Assembly (NCBI RefSeq): GCF_018861295.1
Contig: NZ_JAHLDM010000012.1
Coordinates: 62,001-126,000 of the forward strand
Direction: 5' to 3'
DNA: 64,000 nt
DNA from: Clostridium_AD estertheticum_D
GTDB lineage: Bacteria > Bacillota > Clostridia > Clostridiales > Clostridiaceae
Shown here: piece by piece, positions 26,066 through 34,847 of the stretch
How the letters are laid out: every line of letters begins with the position of its first letter
Numbering within the stretch: the stretch's first letter is position 1
Position numbers and translations under genes: made by a program
Notes under the pieces: model-generated
Databases searched by the model: none
Told to the model about the DNA's origin: nothing
What the model saw: the letters and a program-made list of their open reading frames with translations, nothing else

Positions 26066-26749
26066 CTAAAGTATATTTATAACTAAAATGTTTAATTTTT
26101 TTAATTCTTCATATTCGTCATCTTCTAAATTCATATATGCAAAATGTTCATGAGCACAAATTGCTAATATTGTTCTTTCTTCTTTATAAAAGGTTAAGTC
26201 ATCAAATTACGTACCTTCAATTTGATGGGGATATACAAATAACTTACTCATATTTGACATTAAGTTTCTAAATATATCACCTAGTATAAAATAACACATT
26301 TCAAATGCAGGTCCTCTAGACACAGGTGTCACTCGTGTAACCTTAGTGTATAAAAAATCTGCTGTCCTTGCATTAAAATTCTCATATTTTTCATCTTGGA
26401 ATTCCTCACCTTCTAATTGGAACGCTTCATATCCTAATGAAGTAAAATACGCTAGTTCTTCTTCAAAATGATGATTTAAATATTCTTCCGCATCCATTTT
26501 TGTGTCACAGTAATCATCTATTAGGTCTCTATACCCATTAATGTTTTCATTATAGTCGAGCCGGCTTTGTTTATGCTCTGCAAGAATTAATGATTTATCT
26601 TCCAACTGCATTTGATTAAATTCTTCTTGTGAAAGTTTGCCCAAATGGCTCCTTGATAAAGACAGTTTATTACTTTTCCTACCAACAAATAATAATAACT
26701 CATTGAGTTCATTGCCATTTAAGTTTTCATTTATAAAAACCTTTTTCAT
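26066..26749 (-). pseudogene. Unknown gene interrupted by a nonsense codon
   Basis: The first 180 codons (26749 down to 26210) encode an acidic soluble protein. A TAA at 26207-26209 stops it, but the same frame continues for 46 codons with normal composition (LTFYKEERTILAICAHEHF, NLEDDEYEEL) to a TAG at 26066-26068. The simplest reading is one point mutation in a gene of 227 residues. The shortened protein could still be made. I do not recognise the family. AGGGAACG precedes the ATG. Confidence 0.65.
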
Positions 26750-26847
26750 ACGTTCCCTCTATTCATCATTTATAGTATTTCTTTGCTTCATACTTTTTTA
26801 CAAGTTGGCCATAAAATATATATTCATAATGTATAGAAACGCTTTGA

Positions 26848-27021
26848 TTATAGAGCTGGTATATCTTTGGAGGTTACATCAAATTTAATACAATTACGAT
26901 TATATCCTGCTTTAGTAACGATATTAAGGATAGCTGCCTCATTATTAATATCCTTTAATCGTATATCAACTGTATCTGTTTGCTCCATAATAGCAATCGC
27001 AGTCATTTTATATTCTGTCAT
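26848..27021 (-). CDS. Repeated small gene, longest copy (57 residues)
   Basis: An ATG at 27021 with AGAGGA 5 nt upstream opens a 57-codon frame ending PAL-stop. It contains IRLKDINNEAAILNIVTKAG and NRNCIKFDV. Shorter copies of its 3' part are at 25382-25511 and 30747-30855, all in the same frame with the same stop, so the frame is real coding sequence. It could be a complete small gene or the tail of a larger lost one; the frame is open a further 18 codons upstream without a start. The function is unknown. Confidence 0.5.
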   Translation of the reverse strand: MTEYKMTAIAIMEQTDTVDIRLKDINNEAAILNIVTKAGYNRNCIKFDVTSKDIPAL

Positions 27022-27058
27022 ATAATCCTCTAATAATTTTTGTATCTTATAAAGAGAG

Positions 27059-27442
27059 TTAAGTGAATTGTCTTGACTTTATTGCATATTTTTTTGTTTT
27101 AGCTCTGATAATCATGCCAATTATCAGTCCAATTAATGCAGGAAAAAAAGCAAAGAATAAACTTAGTATTTCAAATGTGCTAAATACTACAAACGGAATT
27201 ATTATGCCGAGTAGACCAACAAATACAGGATAACACCAAAATAAATAACCTTTTTTAATACTAATGATAAGGGAAACAATTAGAGTTGTTAAAGGTATTA
27301 CAATGTAAAAATTAAGCAAACAATAGCCCATTTCGGAACCCGCAGACAGAAATACTCCCAAAATATAAATTGCCAAAAAAATTAAGGTAGAAACTCCATA
27401 ACATATTATTGAGATTTTTTTCGATGAATTAATATTTTTCAT
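27059..27442 (-). CDS. Hypothetical four-helix membrane protein
   Basis: A 127-residue protein with four hydrophobic segments (about 10-30, 40-60, 68-88, 92-112) and a basic C-terminus. GGGGAGG precedes the ATG. It lies just upstream of the small repeated gene on the same strand and could share its transcript. The family is not recognised. Confidence 0.6.
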   Translation of the reverse strand: MKNINSSKKISIICYGVSTLIFLAIYILGVFLSAGSEMGYCLLNFYIVIPLTTLIVSLIISIKKGYLFWCYPVFVGLLGIIIPFVVFSTFEILSLFFAFFPALIGLIIGMIIRAKTKKYAIKSRQFT

Positions 27443-27739
27443 GGTTACACCTCCCCAAAATAAAATATAATCTTTGCATCAACATTAAATACAATTTTGG
27501 TATAACAATATATATTGGATTATACCATAATTACCATAAATTTAGCACACTTACAATTTCTTTATAATAGATTGTTGAGATTTTAAAGCATCTTAAAATG
27601 CCGTGAAATCAAATTTCATAGACACCCTGATTGATAAATTATTAGGAAAAGAATTGAATTGATTTGAGAATTATGAAGGTTTTTTTTACTAAGTGTAGAA
27701 TAGTTCTATATAAGATAGAATTTTAAGGGGGAACTTGTC
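27443..27739. other. Intergenic region with dispersed AT-rich motif
   Basis: A divergent promoter region of about 300 bp. It contains the best copy of the dispersed motif TATACCATAATTACCATAAA, starting at 27521 and flanked by ACAATTT on both sides. Otherwise I see nothing definite. Confidence 0.45.
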
Positions 27740-27925
27740 GTGGCATGTCCTTATTGTGGGAGTGAAAATATTCAAGTAGTATCTGAATCAAAGGGTTTTG
27801 GGGCAGGGAAAGGATGCTGCGGATTTATAATCTTTGGGTGGGTAGGTTTATTATGCGGACTTTGCGGTATGGGTAAAAGCAAAATAAAAAGAGTTTGTGC
27901 TAATTGTGGACATGTATTGAATTGA
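27740..27925 (+). CDS. Small zinc-ribbon protein
   Basis: A 61-residue protein that starts at GTG (AAGGGGG 7 nt upstream). CPYCGSENI near the start and CANCGHVLN at the end form a zinc ribbon; between them is a glycine-rich hydrophobic stretch with extra cysteines (FGAGKGCCGFIIFGWVGLLC) that may insert into or touch the membrane. The stop overlaps the next start (ATGA), so the two are coupled. Confidence 0.7.
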   Translation: MACPYCGSENIQVVSESKGFGAGKGCCGFIIFGWVGLLCGLCGMGKSKIKRVCANCGHVLN

Positions 27926-28305
27926 TGAAATTTATTGATTATCCAAATTATATTAAAAAGACATGGTTATTTTTTTATAAGCTAGGAGCTGCAGGTGGAT
28001 GTCACCAGATGCCCGAAAGAAGTTTCCGCTTTTTTGATATTCAATTTCCAGTATGCGCAAGGTGTACAGGTATTTATTTGGGCCAAATTATTGCAATACC
28101 ATTTTTTTTAACAAATACAGTTTTAAAAGTATATATTTGTTTTTTATTTTTGGTTATTATGTTATGTGATTGGTTATTTCAATTTTTAAACATTAAAGAA
28201 TCTACAAATTTCAGAAGATTTATTACTGGTAATATTGCTGGTATAGGACTTATGGGCTTATATTTTAATATATTTAAATTTTTATTGGCATTGATACGTT
28301 TATAG
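27925..28305 (+). CDS. DUF2085 membrane protein
   Basis: About 126 residues from the ATG at 27925, which overlaps the preceding stop. The motif CHQMPERSFRFFDIQFPVCA followed by RCTGIYLG is the hallmark of DUF2085, whose conserved His and Cys residues suggest a metal site in the membrane. Three hydrophobic helices follow. The function is unknown. Just past the stop another frame stays open (FLLWFARALKIDDFD), so a longer ancestral C-terminus is possible. Confidence 0.8.
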   Translation: MKFIDYPNYIKKTWLFFYKLGAAGGCHQMPERSFRFFDIQFPVCARCTGIYLGQIIAIPFFLTNTVLKVYICFLFLVIMLCDWLFQFLNIKESTNFRRFITGNIAGIGLMGLYFNIFKFLLALIRL

Positions 28306-28510
28306 GATTTTTGCTTTGGTTCGCCAGGGCTTTGAAAATAGATGATTTTGACAAACAAATAGAAATGTATATAAATTAATTGACGCCACTTTGTAGGGTA
28401 TTTTTGTTATACTTAATACATCAAGTTAGGGGCACTGACATTATTGTTAGTGCTATATTGTTATGTCTTAAAATAGATGGGCATAATATGAATAGTTATA
28501 CAATACTAAA

Positions 28511-28570
28511 AAATACAAATAAGTCGCATGTTAGTAATATCCATATGCGGCTTATTTGTATTTTATTTAG
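28511..28570. terminator. Strong bidirectional terminator
   Basis: A stem of about 18 bp, 28511-28530 with 28543-28563, has A- and T-runs outside it. It separates the DUF2085 gene and the convergent esterase gene. Confidence 0.85.
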
Positions 28571-28584
28571 AATAAAATTAATTA

Positions 28585-29727
28585 TTACTTAGCAAGTAAT
28601 TTATTTGTTATCCAAGTTATAGCGGCATTATTTACATCTTCACCTTGACTTCCATGAGGTGCTTTAGAGTTAGACATAAAAATATTTTCAACTCCAGCCT
28701 TGATAAGAGCATCTTTAAGTCTTAAACTTTGCTGAATTGGTACTAAACTATCATGTCCGCCATGTGCTATAAACATTGGTGGATCGTCTGAAGTTACATT
28801 ATTTATAGGGCTAGCAAGTTCAGCTAACTTTACTTTAGCCCAATAAGGGGAATTAGTTTCATTTTTATCTCTAATGTCTCTAAGAACACCTACACCTTGT
28901 CCTTCCTTACTAAATCCAAGTAATATAGATTCATTTGATTTTGGAGAATCATGTGTTTCTACTGCCTCTTTGTGAGGTTGGAGAGATAGGTCCATCTCAT
29001 TTGCCATTGTCAACAAATCGGTTGGACCATAAAAATCAACACAAGCCATTACTTTACTTGAATAATCAAGATTACCTCCAACGTTGCCCTCAAGTTCTTT
29101 TATACCACCAGTAGTAGCAAGCTCGGTAGCTAAATGTCCACCGGCAGAATTTCCACATACTGCTATTTTATCTGGATCAATACCATATTCTTTAGCATGA
29201 GCACGTAGATTTCTAATAGCGCCTTTAATATCATAGCTTTGTGCTGGAAAGGCAGCTTCTGAATTTAAACGGTAATCTATAGATACAAAAGTAATCCCGC
29301 TATTTAAAACTCTTTTAAAAACTTTATATGCTGAATCGCCAGCTATTTGATCAGTGGCTTTACCTGTTGGTTTTGCTGCAGGTTGAGTTTTTGCAGGGGA
29401 AGTAGTTGAAGGATTTTTAGGAGCATCATCAACTTGATAGTCACCCATAGCCCATCCACCTCCGTGTATATACACAAGAACAGGAGTGGCTTTAGTTGCA
29501 CCTTGTGGTTTAAAAATGTTCATTTTTAAATCTCTTTTAGCTCCATTATCATTAGTTACATTAGCAAAAACTACATCTTTATATGTTGCTGCCATGCTAG
29601 TTTGATCTGTAGTTGCGGTAGCAGTTGGTACTGATGTTTTAGCTTTTTTTGAACATCCAACTAAAGGTAATACAAAGGTTGATATTAATAAAAGTGATAT
29701 GGTTATAATTTTAATTTTTCTATTCAT
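28585..29727 (-). CDS. Lipoprotein esterase, alpha/beta hydrolase (BD-FAE/HSL-like)
   Basis: About 380 residues. I start at the ATG at 29727 because GAGGAGGG lies just before it. The signal peptide ends in a lipobox (LPLVGC), so it is a lipid-anchored surface enzyme. The oxyanion-hole motif HGGGW, nucleophile GNSAGG, an aspartate in GGHDSLVP and a histidine in APHGSQG are all present. A proline/threonine-rich insertion of about 35 residues follows HGGGW, which is unusual. The substrate is probably a carbohydrate or small acyl ester. A MarR regulator lies upstream on the same strand. Confidence 0.85.
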   Translation of the reverse strand: MNRKIKIITISLLLISTFVLPLVGCSKKAKTSVPTATATTDQTSMAATYKDVVFANVTNDNGAKRDLKMNIFKPQGATKATPVLVYIHGGGWAMGDYQVDDAPKNPSTTSPAKTQPAAKPTGKATDQIAGDSAYKVFKRVLNSGITFVSIDYRLNSEAAFPAQSYDIKGAIRNLRAHAKEYGIDPDKIAVCGNSAGGHLATELATTGGIKELEGNVGGNLDYSSKVMACVDFYGPTDLLTMANEMDLSLQPHKEAVETHDSPKSNESILLGFSKEGQGVGVLRDIRDKNETNSPYWAKVKLAELASPINNVTSDDPPMFIAHGGHDSLVPIQQSLRLKDALIKAGVENIFMSNSKAPHGSQGEDVNNAAITWITNKLLAK

Positions 29728-29798
29728 AATTTCCCTCCTCATGATTATATGTGATTACAAAAAAATAATTATTTTTAATTTAAGCATAGCGTTGAAAC

Positions 29799-30251
29799 TT
29801 ATTTTTTTTTATTTTGAAATTCTATTAAATTATCAAGAGTTCTTTTTAAGAAACTTTCATATAATACTACTTCATCATCACTAAAGCCATTATAAAAAAT
29901 ATCTCCAGCTTCATCTATAATTTTTTTATTTAAAGCCACTAGGATATCATTTCTATTTATTACCTTAACTAGGGTTTTACGCTTATCAGATTCACATGGT
30001 ATAAGAGTAATATGGCCAGCTTTTTCTAGTTTGGCTAATGTACTGCTTAAGGTTGACTTTTGAAGATGAGTAATTCTAGAGACTTCTTTTATAGATATTT
30101 CATCTCTTCCCCAAAGTAAGAATAAGAGACGTGATTGTGCTGCTGTTAAAGTATCGATACCTGATTCTCTATGCTTTCTTGATAGAATTCTATCTAATAA
30201 TGTATCAATTGATGCTGATAATAAAATAGCAGCTCCTTTTATAATATTCAT
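29799..30251 (-). CDS. MarR family transcriptional regulator
   Basis: About 150 residues with the MarR winged helix in the middle (ISIKEVSRITHLQKSTLSST, then LEKAGHITLIPCESDKRKT). The ATG at 30251 has GGAGG upstream; a TTG 18 nt earlier is less likely. Its promoter lies inside a perfect palindrome, so it probably represses itself. The esterase downstream, 70 nt away on the same strand, is the likely co-regulated gene. Confidence 0.9.
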   Translation of the reverse strand: MNIIKGAAILLSASIDTLLDRILSRKHRESGIDTLTAAQSRLLFLLWGRDEISIKEVSRITHLQKSTLSSTLAKLEKAGHITLIPCESDKRKTLVKVINRNDILVALNKKIIDEAGDIFYNGFSDDEVVLYESFLKRTLDNLIEFQNKKK

Positions 30252-30274
30252 TTTAACCTCCGGATTCAAAAAAA

Positions 30275-30326
30275 GTTTTATATAGTACTATTTTTAGATT
30301 ATAGTACTATATAAAACCTTTTGCAA
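30275..30326 (-). promoter_or_regulatory. MarR promoter embedded in a perfect 17-bp inverted repeat
   Basis: GTTTTATATAGTACTAT (30275-30291) and its exact complement (30301-30317) are separated by 9 nt. On the minus strand -10 TATAAT (30298-30303) and -35 TTGCAA (30321-30326) are spaced exactly 17 nt. A protein on the repeat would cover the -10 box. Confidence 0.8.
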
Positions 30327-30407
30327 CTATTTTTTTAAATAAAATTAGGGTTACAGGTTTCATATTAGATTTCTGTTAGAAAAACAAACTGTGGTTACAA
30401 TTTTTTT

Positions 30408-30443
30408 AATAACCATCCAATTAAATTTAGATGGTTATTTTTT
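30408..30443. terminator. Terminator-like hairpin without an obvious gene
   Basis: AATAACCATC (30408-30417) pairs perfectly with 30430-30439 and is followed by T residues. No plus-strand gene ends here, so it is probably a relic. Confidence 0.5.
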
Positions 30444-30448
30444 AGTGT

Positions 30449-30545
30449 GCCAGGCATGCAATTAACTAGGTGGTGCAAGTCAACTGTGAGGGTCTGTAGA
30501 TAGTACTGGTCGCTTAAACATTCCTGAAGGTACTATATGTACACC
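30449..30545 (+). other. Possible group II intron 5' remnant
   Basis: The stretch with CTAGGTGGTGCAAGTCAACT and GTAGATAGTACTGGTCGCTT resembles the conserved start of domain I in bacterial group II introns and is less AT-rich than its surroundings. No reverse transcriptase or domain V is seen. This rests on recall of the motif only. Confidence 0.25.
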
Positions 30546-30690
30546 AGATAGAGTATATTTATAATAGTAAAGAATGACCAATAGAATCAAAGTGAATGTA
30601 AGTAATTGGTATTGTTCTAAATTCAGAATATCAATACTCGATTAATAAAGTAAACCCATATCAATTTAGATATGGGTTTACTTGTGTCGG
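30546..30690. repeat. Dispersed two-hairpin repeat, copy 5
   Basis: The leading segment is shared with 23581. Hairpin 1 is decayed. Hairpin 2, AAGTAAACCCATATC (30648-30662) with 30669-30683, is perfect over 15 bp. Confidence 0.7.
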
Positions 30691-30699
30691 CATATTTTA

Positions 30700-30855
30700 C
30701 TAGTTCGCCATAAAATATATATTCATAATATATAGAAACGCTTTGATTATAGAGCTGGTATATCTTTGGCGTTTACATCAAATTTAATACAATTACGATT
30801 ATATCCTGCTTTAGTAACGATATTAAAGATAGCTGCCTCATTATTAATATCTTTT
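30700..30855 (-). pseudogene. Repeated small gene, truncated copy 3
   Basis: Minus-strand coding matter ending at 30747 encodes the same C-terminus as 26848-27021 (KDINNEAAIFNIVTKAG). It is cut at 30855, where sequence of the next gene begins. The conserved 3' flank is retained. Confidence 0.6.
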
Positions 30856-30877
30856 CTAGAACTTAATCTAATTTCTA

Positions 30878-31393
30878 TTATTTGCTTAATGAACTTATTA
30901 ATGTATCTAAATCAGAACTTAATTTTTGTAATAATGGTGTTTTACTTGTTTGTAGTGAAGCTATATTATTAAGGTCGCTTACTAAAGCTGCATAATTTTT
31001 GTTGGTTACATCAGTTTTAGCTATTTTTTTATCAGCAACTAATTTTACATCAATACCTTTTAATGCAGTTTTGTCAGCTTTTATAACAGCTTGTTGAGTT
31101 TTTAAAGCGTCTTTTTTAGTTTTTAAAGTTTTGTTAGTCTTATCTTGTGCTATTAATGTTTTAACTTGAACAAGCTTCCCTTTTATAGCAGCTTTAATTG
31201 TCTGATTAGTTTTATTGTTAGTCTTAATAGTTTGTTTTTCTAATTTTATTTGACTTGCATAAGGGACTCTAGCAGGATCTTTTTGAGTTGTAGCTGCCTT
31301 AGTATCTGATTTAGTTGTTAATGTTTGAGCACTTACACCAAGTGGTATTAACATTGATAGTGCTAATGCGCCTAATATGTGTTTTTTTATCAT
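30878..31393 (-). CDS. Secreted helical lysine-rich protein
   Basis: About 171 residues. A signal peptide (ILGALALSMLIPLGVSAQ) is followed by a lysine-, threonine- and glutamine-rich chain that should be almost entirely helical, with coiled-coil character (about 50-170). I prefer the second ATG (31393) because GGAGG is too close to the first (31402). It is divergent from a two-component system at 31585 and may be its target or reporter. The role is unknown. Confidence 0.7.
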   Translation of the reverse strand: MIKKHILGALALSMLIPLGVSAQTLTTKSDTKAATTQKDPARVPYASQIKLEKQTIKTNNKTNQTIKAAIKGKLVQVKTLIAQDKTNKTLKTKKDALKTQQAVIKADKTALKGIDVKLVADKKIAKTDVTNKNYAALVSDLNNIASLQTSKTPLLQKLSSDLDTLISSLSK

Positions 31394-31584
31394 AATATTC
31401 ATTCCTCCAATATTTAATATATTTGTTTATAAGATTAATTATATACTCAAAATATGGTATAACAGTTAAATGATTATGTGGAATTGTGTGAATCATACAC
31501 ATATTATACGTGTTTAGTATTTAAAAGGTTTTATTTGGTATACTTGTAGAAGGTAATTGATTAAAAGGAGATGTTTATAAAGCT

Positions 31585-32250
31585 ATGAGTTATAAAATAT
31601 ATCTGGTAGAGGACGAAGAAAACTTAAACGATATATTGAAATCTTATCTTCAAAATGAAGGATTACAGGTTACCACTTTTCTAAATGGTCAATCCGCAAG
31701 AAATGCCATAGATAACGACGTTGACTTATGGGTGCTAGATATTACGCTTCCTGATATAGATGGATTTCAGTTGCTAAAAGAAATAAAGGAAAAAAATAAA
31801 GATGTTCCTGTTATATTTATATCCGCAAGAGATCAAGATATTGATAGAATTATTGGCCTTGAAATGGGCAGTGATGATTATCTCGCAAAGCCATTTATGC
31901 CAAGAGAACTTGTTATAAGAGTACAAAAATTGTTAAATCGAGTTTATAACAGTGATAAGGTTAAGCAAGTCATAATTATTGAAGGTTATACTATTGATAT
32001 AGATAGGAGATTAGTAAAGTTTGATGATGAAGTAGTATCTATGACCTCAGGGGAATTCGATCTGTTACTACTTTTAATAAATAAGAAAGGTGGAGCAGTT
32101 ACAAGGGCGCAGATAATTAACGACCTATGGGGAGATAACTATTTTGGAAGTGACAGAGTAGTTGATGATTTGGTCAGGAGACTTAGAAAGAAAATTCCTA
32201 AATTAAAGGTAGAGACCATATATGGACATGGATACAGGCTATCCTGTTAG
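31585..32250 (+). CDS. OmpR-family response regulator
   Basis: A 221-residue regulator. The receiver domain (about 1-120) has acidic residues VEDEE, the phospho-acceptor aspartate in VLDITLPDIDG near residue 51, and the lysine in LAKPF. A winged-helix DNA-binding domain follows (VDDLVRRLRKKI). AAAGGAG precedes the ATG. The partner kinase starts 12 nt downstream. Confidence 0.93.
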   Translation: MSYKIYLVEDEENLNDILKSYLQNEGLQVTTFLNGQSARNAIDNDVDLWVLDITLPDIDGFQLLKEIKEKNKDVPVIFISARDQDIDRIIGLEMGSDDYLAKPFMPRELVIRVQKLLNRVYNSDKVKQVIIIEGYTIDIDRRLVKFDDEVVSMTSGEFDLLLLLINKKGGAVTRAQIINDLWGDNYFGSDRVVDDLVRRLRKKIPKLKVETIYGHGYRLSC

Positions 32251-32262
32251 AAAGGACTTATT

Positions 32263-33636
32263 ATGAAGAAACTAAAGAATCGCCCCTTGGCTACACAAAT
32301 ATGGATTATATTCACATTAGTAATTATAATTGTGTTTGTTTTGTTATCAGTATATTTTTCTTTAACAATAAGATCCTTCTTTACCAATGAGATATATAAA
32401 ACTATTGAAACGGCTCAAGAGAGCTTAATCCAAAAGAGTACAGGTGGAAATGAACTTAATGAAGAGGAGAATACGGCTATAGTCAGTAATGACATCCGTG
32501 CTGTAAAACACATGAGATTAAATTATAATAAATCTGAAGCAAATATAGTGAAAATACAAAAAATCATACCAGATAATATTGCAGCAGAGTCTTTCCTTAA
32601 TAAATTAAAAAGACAAGTAAAAAGTCAAACTAATACCACTCAAAGATATGTTGAAAGTACAAGTTCTGGCAGAATACTATATGTAGTGAGGACAACCGGG
32701 ATCAATAAAAAAGGGAATTTCGAAATATCTTATATGTGGGATACTTACAGAAATTCTTTGTATACGAGTTTAATAGGTAGGCTATTCTCTGTAATGATTA
32801 TTGCATTAATCATATGTCTTATGGGTGCAAAATATACGGCTCAAAAGCTTGTGTTACCTCTAAGGGAATTGCAAGGTAAGGTGAAAAAAATAGGTATAAG
32901 ACAGTGGCATGAAAGTATTGACATAGACAGAAATGATGAAATTGGGGAACTCTCGAAATCCATTGAGGAGATGAGAAAAGAACTCGTTAAGCAGGATGAA
33001 TATGAACAGACGATGCTACAGAAGACATCCCACGATTTAAAGACACCTTTAATGGTAATAAGAAGCTATGCGCATGCCGTAGAAGACGGAATTTACCCAA
33101 AGGGAGATCTGAAAAGTACCATGAAAGTTATTGATTATGAAACCCAAAAAATGCAAAAGAGGGTAAATGGTCTACTTTATTTAACTAAAATCAAGTATAT
33201 GTCTAAGTATAAGAATGAATTTAAAAAAACAAACATCAAGGATTTAGCCGAAGGAATTATTGAAAGCCTTTTTTATAACAAGAAAGGTATTAAGTTTGAG
33301 ATTGAAATTGAAAATATTAAGGTAATTGGCGATGAAGAGCAATGGACTGTGGTTTTTGAAAATATAATAGAAAATGGATTAAGATATGCAAAAAACCTAA
33401 TTAGGATAAATATATATGAAGACGATAAACAGCAGTACATTTCTATATATAATGATGGTGAAAAAATTCCTGATGATAGGCTTGAAAATATATTTTGGGC
33501 TTTTAACAAGGGCAATGAAGGCAATTTTGGTTTGGGTCTGGATATTGTAAAAAGAATAGTAAGTATGTACAATGGCAGTATAAAGGCTCAGAATGAAGAT
33601 AGTGGTGTGTCTTTTATAGTGATCATTACGAAATAA
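32263..33636 (+). CDS. Membrane sensor histidine kinase
   Basis: A 457-residue kinase with two helices (about 12-34 and 168-190) enclosing a sensor loop of about 130 residues, a HAMP region, the phospho-accepting histidine in KTSHDLKTPL near 265, and an ATPase domain with N box (ENIIENGLRYA) and GLGLDI. It forms a pair with the response regulator. The signal is unknown; similar pairs act in envelope stress or peptide resistance. Confidence 0.92.
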   Translation: MKKLKNRPLATQIWIIFTLVIIIVFVLLSVYFSLTIRSFFTNEIYKTIETAQESLIQKSTGGNELNEEENTAIVSNDIRAVKHMRLNYNKSEANIVKIQKIIPDNIAAESFLNKLKRQVKSQTNTTQRYVESTSSGRILYVVRTTGINKKGNFEISYMWDTYRNSLYTSLIGRLFSVMIIALIICLMGAKYTAQKLVLPLRELQGKVKKIGIRQWHESIDIDRNDEIGELSKSIEEMRKELVKQDEYEQTMLQKTSHDLKTPLMVIRSYAHAVEDGIYPKGDLKSTMKVIDYETQKMQKRVNGLLYLTKIKYMSKYKNEFKKTNIKDLAEGIIESLFYNKKGIKFEIEIENIKVIGDEEQWTVVFENIIENGLRYAKNLIRINIYEDDKQQYISIYNDGEKIPDDRLENIFWAFNKGNEGNFGLGLDIVKRIVSMYNGSIKAQNEDSGVSFIVIITK

Positions 33637-33650
33637 AAACATGAGAATAT

Positions 33651-33676
33651 TAAGCATAGGAATTATACTATGCTTA
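33651..33676. terminator. Terminator between convergent genes
   Basis: TAAGCATAG (33651-33659) pairs perfectly with CTATGCTTA (33668-33676). T-runs are weak. Confidence 0.5.
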
Positions 33677-33683
33677 TGCATTT

Positions 33684-33941
33684 CTACTTGTTCATATTTT
33701 TATGATACCATTTATCTGCAATCTTTATAGCGATATTGCCTAATACAAGTGAAAAGACTGCTAAAATAGCAAGGCATAATGCAGTATCTAATGAAAGGAA
33801 TTTCTTGCTGTAAATTCCTAAATAAGAGCTTATTCCCCACCAGATTATTATGGAAATCATGCCTGCTGTATATTCAAGCCTTTTCCTAATTACTTTGTAT
33901 TTTTCTAACATATCCACAAAATTCATCTCCTTATCACCCAT
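33684..33941 (-). CDS. Small two-helix membrane protein
   Basis: Up to 85 residues with hydrophobic stretches near 26-44 and 52-72 and a basic C-terminus. The start is unclear: AAGGAG directly abuts an inner ATG, and a GTG a few codons on would be better spaced. A palindrome (CCATGAGA with TCTCATGG) covers the first ATG. The family is not recognised. Confidence 0.5.
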   Translation of the reverse strand: MGDKEMNFVDMLEKYKVIRKRLEYTAGMISIIIWWGISSYLGIYSKKFLSLDTALCLAILAVFSLVLGNIAIKIADKWYHKNMNK

Positions 33942-34004
33942 GAGAATAATATCTCATGGATTACTTACTATCTTACTACTTTGTGCTTTTATGTAATTTT
34001 AAAT

Positions 34005-34847
34005 TTAAATTTTTCCAGATATATTTTCCATCATTTGAGCTGTTGAATTTAATTCCTCAAGGGATGCGGCTATTTCTTGAAGTGTTGCTACTTGACCCTC
34101 AAATATACCAGTAGATTTACTTATTTTTTCATTTATGTTTTTTATAGAAGCACCAATGCTCTTCAATACATCATCTACCTTTTTAACTGATTCACTTGTT
34201 GATGTTGACAATTTTCTAATCTCTGTTGCGACCACTTTAAATCCTCTTCCGGCCTCCCCAGCTCTTGCAGCTTCAATTGCAGCATTTAACCCTAACATAT
34301 TTGTTTTAGATGATATTGTTTGAATAAATTTAAGAATTTCATCTGTATTCTTTGAGTTATCATTAGCCTCTTGGACTTTTGAAGATATATCATCATTCAT
34401 GGTAACTACATTCTGTACTCCTGTTGAAAGATTATTAATAGCAATTGATATTTGACTAAGTGTTGAGGATAAAGTTTGAGAAATATTTATTAATTCATTT
34501 GTTTTTATTAAACTTTTACCCATAACAACGCATCCATCAACTTTATGCTGTTCATTATGAATAGGAATTGCATATGATCTAAATGGAATACCATATACCT
34601 CTTTTGGCACATTTTTAATAAGTATTTTATCAGTTTTCATAGCCAGAAGAATTGCTCCCCCTTCAGGTACTTTATCACCTTCCTCTGATCTCAAATTCAA
34701 GTTTGAATTATTCTGTACTTTTAAAAATGTTTCTGTATCTGTTATGGCAAAAGATACATCATCGTCAAAAAAACATGGCAAATAAGTTAACACATTAATA
34801 AACGAATTTAATATTTCATTATCACAAATCATTTTTTGCATTTGCAT
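34005..34847 (-). CDS. Soluble methyl-accepting chemotaxis protein
   Basis: A 280-residue receptor without membrane helices. An N-terminal sensor of about 115 residues is followed by a short signalling domain with the tip sequence SSKTNMLGLNAAIEAARAGE. Such compact cytoplasmic receptors are common in clostridia and are thought to read internal signals. AAAGGAG precedes the ATG. It is monocistronic. Confidence 0.88.
   Translation of the reverse strand: MQMQKMICDNEILNSFINVLTYLPCFFDDDVSFAITDTETFLKVQNNSNLNLRSEEGDKVPEGGAILLAMKTDKILIKNVPKEVYGIPFRSYAIPIHNEQHKVDGCVVMGKSLIKTNELINISQTLSSTLSQISIAINNLSTGVQNVVTMNDDISSKVQEANDNSKNTDEILKFIQTISSKTNMLGLNAAIEAARAGEAGRGFKVVATEIRKLSTSTSESVKKVDDVLKSIGASIKNINEKISKSTGIFEGQVATLQEIAASLEELNSTAQMMENISGKI

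Noticed and set aside
28380..28592. A 70-codon plus-strand frame
   Set aside because: It runs through the strong terminator hairpin, has no ribosome binding site and reads as random AT-rich translation.
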